NCBI GenBank assembly: GCA_026387915.1
Contig: JAPLKS010000004.1
Coordinates: forward strand, 1 to 64,000
Source of the DNA: Gemmatimonadota bacterium
Lineage (GTDB): Bacteria > Gemmatimonadota > Gemmatimonadetes > Gemmatimonadales > Gemmatimonadaceae
Reading direction: 5' to 3'
Length of the DNA stretch: 64,000 bases
Shown here: positions 8,727 through 17,739 of the stretch, piece by piece
How the letters are laid out: every line of letters begins with the position of its first letter
Numbering within the stretch: the stretch's first letter is position 1
Notes under the pieces: model-generated
What the model saw: the letters and a program-made list of their open reading frames with translations, nothing else
The model's database searches: none
Told to the model about the DNA's origin: nothing
Position numbers and translations under genes: made by a program

Positions 8727-9680
8727 CTAGCGCGCGTTCAGTTGCTCGTTGAACCAGATGCGTAACTGAACCAACGTGAGCAAGCGCGTGGCATCGACTT
8801 CCTTGATGACGCGCTCGTAGCCACCGGATCCGCTCCCGCCCACCACCAGCTTGGTGTGCGGGAGCGCTGCGCGTAATGCCCTCAACTCGCTGGGCAGCCG
8901 CACGTCGTCGCTTGGCACCACAATGCTCAGCGCAACTGCCGTGGCGTTGGTACGCTGCGCTGCTTCCACAAAGTCGGCCGCCGGCAGATTGCCGCCGAGG
9001 TAGAGCACGCGCCATCCGGAGGTGGCGCCCGCGGCAGCGGCGAGCATCGCGCCCAGCTCGTGCACGTGACCAGACGGCGTCCCCACCACCACAAGCGGTG
9101 CCGCCTTCGAGGCCTGCGCGCCTTCCATCATCCAGCCCAGTGTCTGGCGAATGACCTGCGAGGCCATGTGCTCACTGGCAGGCCGTAGCACACCTTGGTG
9201 CCAGAGCGAGCCGATGGTGAAGAGCAGGGGGCTGAGGACCCCTTCGAGCATCTCGTCCACACCGAGGTAGAGAGCGGCGCGGCGAAGAATGGCTTCGAGT
9301 GCTCGGTCGTCGTGGTTCTCAGCCGCTTGGAGCGCCGCCGCGAGTACGGAGTCGCCCGATGATGTTGAGACGGCGGCGTTGCTCGAGTCGCTCGCCATCT
9401 TGAGCGATTTCGCTTCTTTGTCGACGAGCGCCTGCAGCGCTTCGGTGGTGTATGGCGCGACGTGGCTGATCGGCCATCCGGCGTCCACAGCCTGACGCAA
9501 CAGCGTGAGGCGGGTGATGTCGGCGCTGGAGTAGAGCCGCTGCCGCCCCGATGACCGCGACGGAGTCACCGCGTTGTAGCGGCGTTCCCAAGCGCGCAGG
9601 AGATCAGGACTCAATCCGGTACGTTCCACCACGGCTCGAACTGGATGCAGCGTGTCGATGCTGGGAAGCTCTGAAGTCAT
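8727..9680 (-). CDS. carH: CarH/LitR-type B12-dependent light-sensing MerR repressor
   Basis: 317 residues. The N-terminus is a MerR winged helix (HPVRAVVERTGLSPDLLRAWERRYNAVTPSRSSGRQRLYSSADI). A helical B12-cap domain follows, containing the diagnostic W-x9-EH (W..., then EHMASQV; about residues 170-185). The cobalamin-binding Rossmann domain has GHVHELG, where the second His is the expected lower ligand of cobalt. In the family, adenosylcobalamin in the dark holds a DNA-bound tetramer, and light breaks it. ATG 9680 is chosen over 9716 because a -35/-10 pair on the minus strand (TTGACA, 17 bases, TACATT) would start transcription near 9699. It is divergent from the SRPBCC gene. Confidence 0.9.
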   Translation of the reverse strand: MTSELPSIDTLHPVRAVVERTGLSPDLLRAWERRYNAVTPSRSSGRQRLYSSADITRLTLLRQAVDAGWPISHVAPYTTEALQALVDKEAKSLKMASDSSNAAVSTSSGDSVLAAALQAAENHDDRALEAILRRAALYLGVDEMLEGVLSPLLFTIGSLWHQGVLRPASEHMASQVIRQTLGWMMEGAQASKAAPLVVVGTPSGHVHELGAMLAAAAGATSGWRVLYLGGNLPAADFVEAAQRTNATAVALSIVVPSDDVRLPSELRALRAALPHTKLVVGGSGSGGYERVIKEVDATRLLTLVQLRIWFNEQLNAR

Positions 9681-9705
9681 CAGTGTCCAGAATGGATGTC
9701 TGAAA

Positions 9706-9774
9706 AATGTAAGCATTGTCTAACTATTTGTCAATAAAAGCTGGACATTTATAATCTCGACAGTTATTGTCCAG
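9706..9774. promoter_or_regulatory. divergent promoters with probable CarH operator
   Basis: Minus strand: TTGACA (9734-9729), 17 bases, TACATT (9711-9706) for carH. Plus strand: TTGTCA (9728-9733), 16 bases, TATAAT (9750-9755), and a second pair TGGACA (9742-9747), 17 bases, TATTGT (9765-9770), which lies 6 bases before the SRPBCC ATG. The two facing -35 boxes share the bases TTGTCAA. Arms CTGGACA (9741-9747) and TGTCCAG (9768-9774) form an inverted pair around the plus-strand -10, and TGTCCAG recurs at 9684-9690. This spacing is what a MerR-type light-dependent repressor controlling itself and its neighbour would need. Confidence 0.65.
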
Positions 9775-9776
9775 AT

Positions 9777-10268
9777 ATGGAAAGCATCTTGTCCACATCT
9801 ATTACCGTCCCGCTCGGTCGCGCTGAAGTCTTTGACTTCTTTGCAAATGCCGAGAATCTCGGTCGCGTCACGCCGCCTGAACTTTCGTTCCGTATCGACT
9901 CGCCGACCCCGGTGCCGATGGCCGAGGGCACGCTGATTGACTACACGATTCGGCTGCACGGCGTGCCGATGCGCTGGCGTACGCGCATTGCGGCGTGGGA
10001 GCCGCCGGACGTGTTTGTGGACGAGCAGTTGAAGGGACCGTATGCGCAGTGGGTACACACGCATCGGTTGACCGAGGTTCCAGGCGGCGTGCGGATTGAT
10101 GACACGGTCCGCTACGCGTTGCCGCTTTGGCCGCTGTCAGCCGTGGTGCATCCGCTTGTGCGGCGGCAGTTGCGACGGATCTTCACCTTCCGTCAGGAGA
10201 CGGTGGCGTCACTGCTGCTTGGCGCTCGGGCGCACCTCGCCACGATTGCGCCGGTCCGCTTCAGCTAG
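9777..10268 (+). CDS. SRPBCC-fold ligand-binding protein, probable CarH target
   Basis: 163 residues. The sequence STSITVPLGRAEVFDFFANAENLGRVTPPELSFRI is the usual opening of the START/Bet v1-like SRPBCC family, followed by GTLIDYTIRLHGVPMRWRTRIAAWEPPDVFVDEQLKGPYAQWVHTHRL. Members bind hydrophobic ligands, and homologues occur in LitR/CarH light-response clusters with photolyase and lipid genes; no such partners follow here. Its promoter is interwoven with that of carH, so light induction is the natural inference. The end overlaps the convergent phosphatase gene by 8 bases. Confidence 0.85.
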   Translation: MESILSTSITVPLGRAEVFDFFANAENLGRVTPPELSFRIDSPTPVPMAEGTLIDYTIRLHGVPMRWRTRIAAWEPPDVFVDEQLKGPYAQWVHTHRLTEVPGGVRIDDTVRYALPLWPLSAVVHPLVRRQLRRIFTFRQETVASLLLGARAHLATIAPVRFS

Positions 10269-10923
10269 CGTCGCCGAGAACGAGGGCGCGCAGTTCGGCG
10301 AACGATGACACGACGTGATCGGCGCCCGCCACGACGGCGTCACGCGTAATAAATCCCGTGAAGGCCGCAAAGGCATCGGCTTCGCCCGCCGTGCGCATCG
10401 CGAGATCGGTGCTACCGTCGCCAACGGCGAGCAGTGGTCGGGGGAGGGCAATGAGTTGCGCCATCGTCACCTTTCCGCTCTCCGTGGCCAGCGCCGTCCG
10501 CAGGTCATAGCCGTCGTAGTAGCCGCGCTCGTCGTGAAAGGTGCGCACGGCGTGCACGTCGGCCTCGTCAATGCCCAGCGATTCGGCGAGCGGGAGAATC
10601 GCTTCATACAAGCCGCCGCTCACCACTGCCACGCGCACCCCAGCGTCGAGGAAGGCGCGCACGGTGTCGGCCGCGCCAGGTGCCACCTTCATGCGATACG
10701 CGAGTCCCAACGTCTGGCATTCCGCGAGGGTCGGCGCCACGGCGTCGAGTCGTTCGCGGTAGACGCTGTCGAGTGTCACGCGGCCCGACATCGCGTCGTC
10801 GGTGAGTTTGGTCACGCGCACTCGGAGCGCATCGCTCCGGTGAGCGGCAAGCCAATCGATCCCTTCAATGCCAGAGAGGGTCGAGTCCACATCCAGAATG
10901 ACCGAAGCAAAGCGCGGGGTCAT
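10261..10923 (-). CDS. serB: HAD-family phosphatase, phosphoserine phosphatase-like
   Basis: 220 residues. Motif I DVDSTL (nucleophile and acid/base Asp near residue 11), motif II VVSGG, and motif IV GDGSTDLAM are intact; the cap-region ESGKVTMAQL supplies the conserved Lys. Order and length match SerB-type HAD IB enzymes, which make serine from phosphoserine. DVDST replaces the more common DFDST or DxDGT. Other small-molecule phosphatase activity cannot be excluded. Likely monocistronic, with 146 bases separating it from the divergent GNAT gene. Confidence 0.8.
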   Translation of the reverse strand: MTPRFASVILDVDSTLSGIEGIDWLAAHRSDALRVRVTKLTDDAMSGRVTLDSVYRERLDAVAPTLAECQTLGLAYRMKVAPGAADTVRAFLDAGVRVAVVSGGLYEAILPLAESLGIDEADVHAVRTFHDERGYYDGYDLRTALATESGKVTMAQLIALPRPLLAVGDGSTDLAMRTAGEADAFAAFTGFITRDAVVAGADHVVSSFAELRALVLGDAS

Positions 10924-11069
10924 AGGGCAGCTGGGAGAGTGTGGCGATGGAAGCGCAGACCGTACTTAGGAAAGGTATAGACGGTGTCTCACATTGACAT
11001 CCGCTGGGGGGATGGCGCGCCGGCCGGGGGGGAGGAACCACGGGCGCGCTGGCGCTACCTTTCGGCGCA

Positions 11070-11597
11070 ATGACAGCATCCTTCCAGTTTCGTGACATTG
11101 GCCCGGACGAGGCGGCCGCGTATTCGCGCTTTGCCCGCGACATCTTTGTGGCCACTTACGGCCCGCACTATCCGGCGGCTCGGCTCGAGCGACATGTGCG
11201 CGCCGCCTTCAGTGAAGCCGCGCAGCGGCAGGAACTGTTGGATGCGCGTCGGACGTCGATTGGCGTCTACACCGACGACGGCGCGATGGCAGGATTTGTG
11301 GTGATGCACCGCAGCGACACGCCGCCCGAAGTGGTGGGCGCTCGTCCCGTGGAGGTCGAGCGCTTCTATGTGGGCGAGGCGCATCACGGCGCTGGGCTGG
11401 CCATGCGCCTGATGAACACCGCCCTCGAGCGCGCGACTGCCAATGGGCACGACGCCGTCTGGCTCAGCGTGTGGCGCGAAAATGCGCGCGCGATTCGCTT
11501 TTACGAAAAGGCAGGCTTCGCGCGGGCTGGCCGAATTGAGTTTCTCTTTGGTGGCGAAATGGAACTCGACACCCTCATGGCGCGTACCCTTCCATAG
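11070..11597 (+). CDS. GNAT-family N-acetyltransferase
   Basis: 175 residues. The acetyl-CoA region is seen as VERFYVGEAHHGAGLAMRLMNTALERA (a Q/RxxGxG/A-like loop, here HHGAGLA) followed by VWLSVWRENARAIRFYEKAGFARAGR, the classic end of RimI-like GNATs. The substrate is unknown. The N-terminal FRDIGPDEAAAYSRFARDIF is also typical. The start ATG 11070 has no evident ribosome-binding site. The next gene starts 37 bases later with its own good site. Confidence 0.85.
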   Translation: MTASFQFRDIGPDEAAAYSRFARDIFVATYGPHYPAARLERHVRAAFSEAAQRQELLDARRTSIGVYTDDGAMAGFVVMHRSDTPPEVVGARPVEVERFYVGEAHHGAGLAMRLMNTALERATANGHDAVWLSVWRENARAIRFYEKAGFARAGRIEFLFGGEMELDTLMARTLP

Positions 11598-11634
11598 TTA
11601 CCGTACACCGTTCCCCCCACTCGCAGGAGTTTCG

Positions 11635-12843
11635 ATGGTACGTGTCCTCCGCTTGAACCGCGTGCTTTCGCTCGCGATGCCCACGTTGGCGGCGCTCGTC
11701 GCCAGCGTCGCGCCGACCAGCGTCCGCGCGCAATCCCGCTCGTTTGTGGTGCGTCTTGGCGCTGACACGTCGCGTATCGAGAAGGTTGTCCGCACGGGTA
11801 ATAAGATCGACGGCACCGTCGTGAGTCATCTCCCGACTACGTCCGTGCTCAAGTATGCGATCACGCTGAATGCAGACGGCACCGTGGCGAGCTACGAGCA
11901 AGGCTCCTATCGGGGCGACGGCACGCCCGCGCCGAACTCTCCGCAGGGGGTGCAGGCGACGGGGATTCGCATCGCGTTCGCGTCGGATAGTGTCACGCGG
12001 TCGTGGACGGCCAATGGCCAGCCGGTGTCGCGCCATCACGCCGTGCCAAAGGGAACGCTCCCGAGCATCGGCGGCTCGTACGTGATTGTGGAAATGGGGA
12101 TCGCTGCCGCGCGCGCGGCGGGTTCTACGAGCTACAAAACGATCTCCGCCACCTCGGCGCAGGACAATCCGAGCACCGTCGATCTTGTACTGGTGAGCGC
12201 GGATTCGGTGGAAGTGGTGCAGCAAGGATTCCGCACAGGATACAAGCTCGATAAGAACGGACGCATTGTGCGCGGCGATGGCTCGCTCACGACGCAGAAG
12301 CTGATTGGAATGGCGGCGGGTGACATCGATGCCGACGCGCTCGCCAAGGGTTGGGCGGCGCGCGATGCGGCGGGGCAGGGCGTGGGCGTGGCGTCCACGC
12401 GCGACACCGCGCGCGCCACGCTCGGCGGCGCGACGGTGACGCTCGACTACGGCCGCCCCGCCAAGCGCGGACGCGAGATTTGGGGTGCCCTCGTGCCGTT
12501 CGACACCGTCTGGCGCTTTGGTGCCAACGCGGCGGCGCAGCTCAAAACCGATAAAGATCTCGATATTGGCGGAACCACCGTGCCCGCGGGCGCGTACACG
12601 GTGTGGCTACTCCCCACCAAGGGAACCTCGCTGCTGGTGATCAGCAAAAAGACGGTGGACGAGCGCGGCACGCCCCTCTGGGGCACGGGGTACGACCCGT
12701 CGCAGGACCTCGCCCGTATTCCGCTGGCGAACCACAACGGCCTCCCCGAGCTCGAGGAGCGGTTTCATGTATTTTTCCAGGGCGACCTGCTCATGCTGCA
12801 CTGGGACAAAGCCGGATTTGGCGTAAAGGTAAAGGCCAAGTAA
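11635..12843 (+). CDS. secreted DUF2911-domain protein
   Basis: 402 residues from ATG 11635, with AGGAG at 11625-11629. A signal peptide (VLSLAMPTLAALVASVAPTSVRAQ) precedes about 200 residues of unrecognised beta-rich sequence. The C-terminal ~150 residues are DUF2911 (ATVTLDYGRPAKRGREIWGALVPFDTVWRFGANAAAQLKTDKDLDIGG...PAGAYTVWLLP). Function unknown; DUF2911 proteins are frequent in Bacteroidota and Gemmatimonadota and are presumed periplasmic. A strong terminator follows at 12884. Confidence 0.85.
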   Translation: MVRVLRLNRVLSLAMPTLAALVASVAPTSVRAQSRSFVVRLGADTSRIEKVVRTGNKIDGTVVSHLPTTSVLKYAITLNADGTVASYEQGSYRGDGTPAPNSPQGVQATGIRIAFASDSVTRSWTANGQPVSRHHAVPKGTLPSIGGSYVIVEMGIAAARAAGSTSYKTISATSAQDNPSTVDLVLVSADSVEVVQQGFRTGYKLDKNGRIVRGDGSLTTQKLIGMAAGDIDADALAKGWAARDAAGQGVGVASTRDTARATLGGATVTLDYGRPAKRGREIWGALVPFDTVWRFGANAAAQLKTDKDLDIGGTTVPAGAYTVWLLPTKGTSLLVISKKTVDERGTPLWGTGYDPSQDLARIPLANHNGLPELEERFHVFFQGDLLMLHWDKAGFGVKVKAK

Positions 12844-12883
12844 CAGGGCGCTCCATGTGATGCGCCTTTTGGGGCGCCTCGGG

Positions 12884-12914
12884 CGGGCGGCGGAGCGAAT
12901 CCGCCGCCCGTTTT
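12884..12914 (+). terminator. intrinsic terminator of the DUF2911 gene
   Basis: An 11-bp perfect stem (12884-12894 with 12900-12910), loop GCGAA, then TTTTG. It separates the DUF2911 gene from the transaldolase operon. Confidence 0.85.
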
Positions 12915-12970
12915 GTTATCTTTGTACCAGTTGGCTCACCCTGCCGTGCCACTCTCGCCATTCTCCGCCG

Positions 12971-14086
12971 ATGCCCACTCCATTGCATGCGTTGCTCGCC
13001 GCCGGTCAGTCCGCTTGGCTCGACTACATCGATCGCACCATGCTGCATAACGGCGAGCTCGTCCGTCGCATTCGCGAGGAATCGCTCACGGGGATGACGT
13101 CGAACCCGACGATTTTCGAGAAGGCGCTGGCACAGGGCACCGCATATGACGCGCAACTCACGAGCGCCCCGGCCGGCGCAACGGCGTGGGAGCTTTTTGA
13201 ACTCGTAGAAACAGACGATGTGCGCAATGCCTGCGACATTTTTCGCGGCGTGTACGACGCCTCGTTGGGCGGCGACGGCTACGTCTCGATCGAAGTGAGT
13301 CCGGCGTCGGCGCATGATGCGGCGGCAACGGTCGCCGAAGCGCATCGCCTCTGGGCGAACGTGGCCCGGCCGAACGTCATGATCAAAGTGCCGGGCACGC
13401 CGGAGGGATGCATCGCGCTCCGGCGCCTGATTGCCGATGGCATCAATGTGAACGTCACGCTGCTCTTTGCCGTGGACGCCCACGCCCGTGTGATCGACGC
13501 CTACCTCGGCGGACTCGAAGACCGCGTCGCGGCGGGTGGTGACGTGTCGTCGATTTCGAGCGTGGCGAGTTTCTTTGTGAGCCGTGTGGACAACGAAATT
13601 GACAAGCGCCTCGGGCAAATCGGATCGCCCTCCGCCACCGCGTTACTCGGCACGGCCGCGATTGCGAATGCGAAGATGGCCTACGCGCTCTTCCGCGAGC
13701 GCTTTGCGGGTCCGCGTTGGGACGCGCTCGCGGCCAAGGGCGCGCGGGTGCAGCGCCCGCTCTGGGCGAGCACCGGCACCAAGAACCCGGCATACTCCGA
13801 TGTGAAGTACGTCGAGACCTTGATTGGCGCCGATACCGTGAACACGCTGCCGCCGGCCACGCTCGATGCATTCCGTGACCACGGCAAGGTGGCGCGCACG
13901 GTGGACACCAATGTGGCGGAGGCGCGCGCGCAGTTAGCGGCCATTGCGGCGCTGGGCATTGATCTCAGCGCGGTCACCGACCAGTTGCTCACCGAAGGGC
14001 TCGCCTCGTTTCAGAAGAGTTTTGATACACTCATCGCCGGCCTCGAAGGCAAGGCCAAGGCGCTGGGCCGTTCGGTGAACGCGTGA
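12971..14086 (+). CDS. tal: transaldolase
   Basis: 371 residues; the long-type transaldolase of Actinobacteria and relatives. Visible motifs are GMTSNPTIFEKAL, IEVSPASAHD, NVMIKVPGTPEG (Lys forming the Schiff base), NVNVTLLF and WASTGTKNPAYSDVKYVETLIGADTVNTLP. It moves a dihydroxyacetone unit between sugar phosphates in the non-oxidative pentose phosphate pathway. First gene of a four-gene operon with pyk, an MBL hydrolase and pgi. TATCTT at 12916-12921 in the leader could be a -10. Confidence 0.95.
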   Translation: MPTPLHALLAAGQSAWLDYIDRTMLHNGELVRRIREESLTGMTSNPTIFEKALAQGTAYDAQLTSAPAGATAWELFELVETDDVRNACDIFRGVYDASLGGDGYVSIEVSPASAHDAAATVAEAHRLWANVARPNVMIKVPGTPEGCIALRRLIADGINVNVTLLFAVDAHARVIDAYLGGLEDRVAAGGDVSSISSVASFFVSRVDNEIDKRLGQIGSPSATALLGTAAIANAKMAYALFRERFAGPRWDALAAKGARVQRPLWASTGTKNPAYSDVKYVETLIGADTVNTLPPATLDAFRDHGKVARTVDTNVAEARAQLAAIAALGIDLSAVTDQLLTEGLASFQKSFDTLIAGLEGKAKALGRSVNA

Positions 14087-15486
14087 CCGATTTAAAAACA
14101 AAGATTGTCGCCACGCTCGGACCGGCGTCGTCGTCGCCCGAGGTGTTGCGGGCGTTGATTGCCGCGGGGTTGAATGTGGCGCGCATCAACTTCTCGCACG
14201 GCACGCACGCGCAGCATGCGGCGACGATCGCGCTGGTTCGTGCGCTCGCCGACGAAGCGGGCCGCCCCGTTGCGATTCTCGGTGACCTGCAAGGCCCGCG
14301 CATTCGCATTGGCGACTTGCCCGCGCCGCTGGAAATTGCGGACGGGTCGGAGCACACCTTCGTCTACGAATCGCTGGCCGCGGCTGGTGAGATTCCCGTG
14401 ACGTACGATCACATCGCGGAGGATGTGCAGGTCGGCGGGCGCATTCTGGTGAACGATGGATTGCTCGAGTTCGTCGTGACGGGTGTTGATGGCGCTCGCG
14501 TGCGCGTGCGCACGGAACACGGCGGTCAGATGAAGTCGCACAAGGGAATGAATCTTCCCGGTATCGATGTGTCGGCTCCGTCGCTCACCGAAAAAGACAT
14601 AGTCGACATTGCCTTTGCGGTGGAGCAGGATCTCGATTATCTCGCGCTCAGTTTTGTGCGGCGCGCCGAGGATATCACGTCGCTCCGCGCCCGTCTGCCC
14701 AAGACGATGCTGATTGTGGCGAAGATCGAAAAAGACAGCGCCCTCGAGCGGCTCGAAGAAATTCTCGAAGCCTCCGATGCCGTGATGGTTGCGCGCGGCG
14801 ATCTCGGCGTGGAGCTCCCGTACGAAGCGGTGCCGCTCGCGCAGAAGCGCATTATTGGGCTGGCCAATCGCTACGGCCGGCCGGTGATTACCGCCACGCA
14901 GATGTTGGAATCGATGATTGAGAACCCGCGCCCCACGCGCGCCGAAGCCAACGACGTGGCCAACGCGGTGCTCGATGGTACCGACGCCGTGATGCTCTCG
15001 GCAGAAACGGCCGCGGGCGCTTGGCCGGTACTCGCGGTGCAGGCGATGCATCGCATTATCAGTGCTGCCGAAACGTTGCCGGTGACGCGCGGTGTGGGGC
15101 TCGACCGCCTCGAAGCCGGCACGGCGAGCACCGAGGAAACCATTGCGTCGGCGTCGGTCACTGCGGTGCGGCTCATTGGGGCCTCCACGGTGGTGGTGTT
15201 TACCAAGAGCGGCTTCAGCGCTCGCATTGTGGCGGCGCGCCGCCCCACGGTACCGATTGTGGTGCTCACCGATCAGGCGCGCACCTACCGGCAGATGGCG
15301 CTCGTCTGGGGCGTGGTGCCCGTGCTCGTGCCGCACTGTAAGACGTATGAACAGATGGCGGCGCTGGCCAAGCAGGTGATCGTCGAGCGCGGGCTTGCAC
15401 ATGCGGGCGACCGTTTGGTGGTGACCGCGGGTGTGCCGTTCGATGTGCCCGGGAGCACCAATCAGCTCAAGATCGAAGTCGTGTGA
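14083..15486 (+). CDS. pyk: pyruvate kinase
   Basis: 467 residues starting at GTG 14083, overlapping the tal stop as GTGA. The protein has KIVATLGPAS, NFSHGTH, GDLQGPRIRIG, KSHKGMNLPG, IAKIEKDSALE, MVARGDLGVELP (metal site) and TATQMLESMIENPRPTRAEANDVANAVLDGTDAVMLSAETA. It transfers phosphate from phosphoenolpyruvate to ADP. The C-terminal alpha/beta domain is present, so allosteric regulation is possible. Translational coupling to tal is implied by the overlap. Confidence 0.97.
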   Translation: MTDLKTKIVATLGPASSSPEVLRALIAAGLNVARINFSHGTHAQHAATIALVRALADEAGRPVAILGDLQGPRIRIGDLPAPLEIADGSEHTFVYESLAAAGEIPVTYDHIAEDVQVGGRILVNDGLLEFVVTGVDGARVRVRTEHGGQMKSHKGMNLPGIDVSAPSLTEKDIVDIAFAVEQDLDYLALSFVRRAEDITSLRARLPKTMLIVAKIEKDSALERLEEILEASDAVMVARGDLGVELPYEAVPLAQKRIIGLANRYGRPVITATQMLESMIENPRPTRAEANDVANAVLDGTDAVMLSAETAAGAWPVLAVQAMHRIISAAETLPVTRGVGLDRLEAGTASTEETIASASVTAVRLIGASTVVVFTKSGFSARIVAARRPTVPIVVLTDQARTYRQMALVWGVVPVLVPHCKTYEQMAALAKQVIVERGLAHAGDRLVVTAGVPFDVPGSTNQLKIEVV

Positions 15487-16262
15487 AGCTCACCTTTCTC
15501 GGAACCGGCACGAGCTTTGGCGTTCCGCAGATCGGCTGCGCGTGCGCTGTGTGTCACTCAAGCGACCCGCGCGATAAACGCACGCGTGTGGGCGCCGTGA
15601 TTGAGGGAGCAGGGACCACGTTGCTCATCGATGCGCCGCCGGAGCTCCGGCTCCAGCTCGTTGGGAGCGGCGTTGCAAACGTGGATGCGGTGCTCTTTAC
15701 GCACGATCACGCGGATCACACGCACGGCGTGGACGACATTCGCGCGATCTCCGTGCGGCGTGGGGGCAAGTTGCCGTTTTACGGGCCGGCCGAAACGCTC
15801 GCGAGCCTCGTGCACCGTTTTCCATATATTTTTGATGATGCCATTCAGGTGATCGTCGGCACCGCAAAACCTGAGGGCGCCACGCATGTGCTGGAGCCTG
15901 GGCGGGTTGAGCGCATTGGCAACCTGGACGTACTGCCAGTTGAAGTGCCGCACGGCTGGGTGCGCGTGTTCGGATATCGGGTTGGTCCCATTGCATATGT
16001 GACCGATGCCAAAGCGGTGCCCGACGTAGCGATTGAACAGTTGCGTGGCGTCAAGGTGCTCGCGTTGAACGCGTTGTTTCACGAAGCACATCCCACGCAT
16101 TTGAGTTTTGCAGAGGCAATTGACACGGCCCGCCGCATTGGCGCGGAGCGCACGTATTTGACGCACCTCACGCACAACGATTCGCACGCCGAGCTCGAAG
16201 CGGAGCTCCCGGCCGGTATCGCGCCGGCGTTCGACGGACTCCAAGTGACGGTGGACGAATGA
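15483..16262 (+). CDS. MBL-fold metallo-hydrolase, PhnP-like
   Basis: 259 residues, GTG start overlapping the pyk stop. The metal motif is FTHDHADHTHGVDD, with VPHGW, YVTDAK and THLTHNDSH supplying further ligands. GCACAVC (Cys19, Cys21, Cys24) matches the extra structural zinc site known in PhnP, a cyclic phosphodiesterase acting on phosphoribosyl 1,2-cyclic phosphate. No phosphonate genes are nearby. Embedded between pyk and pgi with 4-base overlaps, it may act on a sugar-phosphate by-product of central metabolism; that role is inferred only from position. Confidence 0.85.
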   Translation: MKLTFLGTGTSFGVPQIGCACAVCHSSDPRDKRTRVGAVIEGAGTTLLIDAPPELRLQLVGSGVANVDAVLFTHDHADHTHGVDDIRAISVRRGGKLPFYGPAETLASLVHRFPYIFDDAIQVIVGTAKPEGATHVLEPGRVERIGNLDVLPVEVPHGWVRVFGYRVGPIAYVTDAKAVPDVAIEQLRGVKVLALNALFHEAHPTHLSFAEAIDTARRIGAERTYLTHLTHNDSHAELEAELPAGIAPAFDGLQVTVDE

Positions 16263-17614
16263 CGCTGCATCTCGATTTTACCAATATGATGGCGCCGGCG
16301 GTGCCCACAGGCCCGACCGAAGATGAATGGCGCGCCCTCGCGTCGCGCTTTGAGGCGGTGCATCAGGCGGTGGAGCGTGATGCGGCGACCGGCCGATACG
16401 GATTTGCCGAGGTCGATGCGCAGGCCGCCGAGCAGGCGCGCGTGGTGACCTTTGCCGACTCAGTGCGCGGCGCCTTCGACGACGTGGTGGTCCTCGGCAT
16501 CGGCGGCTCGGCGCTCGGTGCAACCGCGCTGCGCACGGCGCTCTGTGCCACGGATTGGAATGCACGCTCTACGGCCGCGCGGGCGGGGCAGCCGCGTCTA
16601 CACGTGTATGAGAATGTCGATCCGCGTAGCATCGTCGCGCGCCTCGATGCAGTGGATCTCACGCGCTCGCTTTTCTTGGTGATTTCCAAGTCAGGCGGCA
16701 CGGCCGAGACGATGGCGCAGTATCTGCTCGTGCGTGCGCGCCTTGAAGCAGCCGGGCTTCCGCTGGCACGCCATTTGGTCTTCGTCACCGATCCGGTGCG
16801 CGGGCTCCTGCGGCCGATCGCCGAGCGTGAAGGGATTCCGGTATTCAGCGTGCCCGCGAATGTCGGTGGACGTTACAGCATCTTCACGCCGGTGGGGATG
16901 CTCCCCGCGGCGCTCGTGGGAATCGATACGGCGGCACTGCTCGCCGGTGCACGCGAAGTGGTGCAGCGTGCGGCATCGCAAAATCTCGCCGTCAACGGGG
17001 CCGCCGTGTTTGCGCTCTTGCAGTGGCGCGCGCATACGCGCCACGGACAGGGCATTCACGTGATGATGCCGTACAGCGACGCGTTGCGCGACATGGCGCC
17101 TTGGTTTGCGCAGTTGTGGGGCGAGAGTCTTGGGAAGGTGGATGCTGACGGCACCGCCGTCGGCCCGACGCCGGTGGCCGCACTCGGTGCGACCGATCAA
17201 CACAGCCAGTTGCAGCTGTATATGGAAGGCCCCACCGACAAGACGGTGACCTTTTTGGTGGAGCGATCGCGAACGACGGACCTCGCCATTCCGGAGCCAC
17301 CGCCAGCGTTGGCGGGTGAACTCGGATATTTGAGCGGACGAAGCTTTGGCGATCTGCTGGACGCGGAACAGCGCGCGACGGCCGCGGCGCTGGCGCACGC
17401 TGGCCGCCCCAATCAGACGTTGTCGGTGGACCAGACGGATGCACGCGCGGTGGGCGGGCTCCTGATGTTCCTGATGTTTGCCACGGTGTACGCCGGAGCC
17501 CTGTACCACGTCGACCCGCTCAACCAGCCAGGGGTGGAGGCCGGGAAGGTGCTGGCGCGGGCAGAACTCGCTGATGGGGTTAGGCCGCTCGGTTCGGGCC
17601 GCTGGGCCGTCTGA
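16259..17614 (+). CDS. pgi: glucose-6-phosphate isomerase
   Basis: 451 residues, ATG overlapping the previous stop. Sugar-phosphate-binding motifs include GIGGSALG, ISKSGGTAETM, GGRYSIFTPVGMLPAA, LGATDQHSQLQLYMEGPTDKTVTFL and the C-terminal NQPGVEAGKVLA. It interconverts glucose-6-phosphate and fructose-6-phosphate. Shorter than the ~550-residue enterobacterial enzyme and matching the compact bacterial type. Last gene of the tal operon. Confidence 0.96.
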   Translation: MTLHLDFTNMMAPAVPTGPTEDEWRALASRFEAVHQAVERDAATGRYGFAEVDAQAAEQARVVTFADSVRGAFDDVVVLGIGGSALGATALRTALCATDWNARSTAARAGQPRLHVYENVDPRSIVARLDAVDLTRSLFLVISKSGGTAETMAQYLLVRARLEAAGLPLARHLVFVTDPVRGLLRPIAEREGIPVFSVPANVGGRYSIFTPVGMLPAALVGIDTAALLAGAREVVQRAASQNLAVNGAAVFALLQWRAHTRHGQGIHVMMPYSDALRDMAPWFAQLWGESLGKVDADGTAVGPTPVAALGATDQHSQLQLYMEGPTDKTVTFLVERSRTTDLAIPEPPPALAGELGYLSGRSFGDLLDAEQRATAAALAHAGRPNQTLSVDQTDARAVGGLLMFLMFATVYAGALYHVDPLNQPGVEAGKVLARAELADGVRPLGSGRWAV

Positions 17615-17739
17615 AACAGTTATTGGACCGTTGATTCGGCCTTGGCGCGGGGGCAGATTCATCTATTGATAGTGAACGCGTCCGGCTCCGCTCTTGGCCG
17701 GCACGCGGCCGTTGCTGCCTCACTCCCACGCCCGCCGCA

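Noticed and set aside
8917-8931. Second sigma-54-like site (TGGCACCACAATGCT)
   Set aside because: The GG-to-GC distance is 11 instead of 12 bases, and it lies inside carH.
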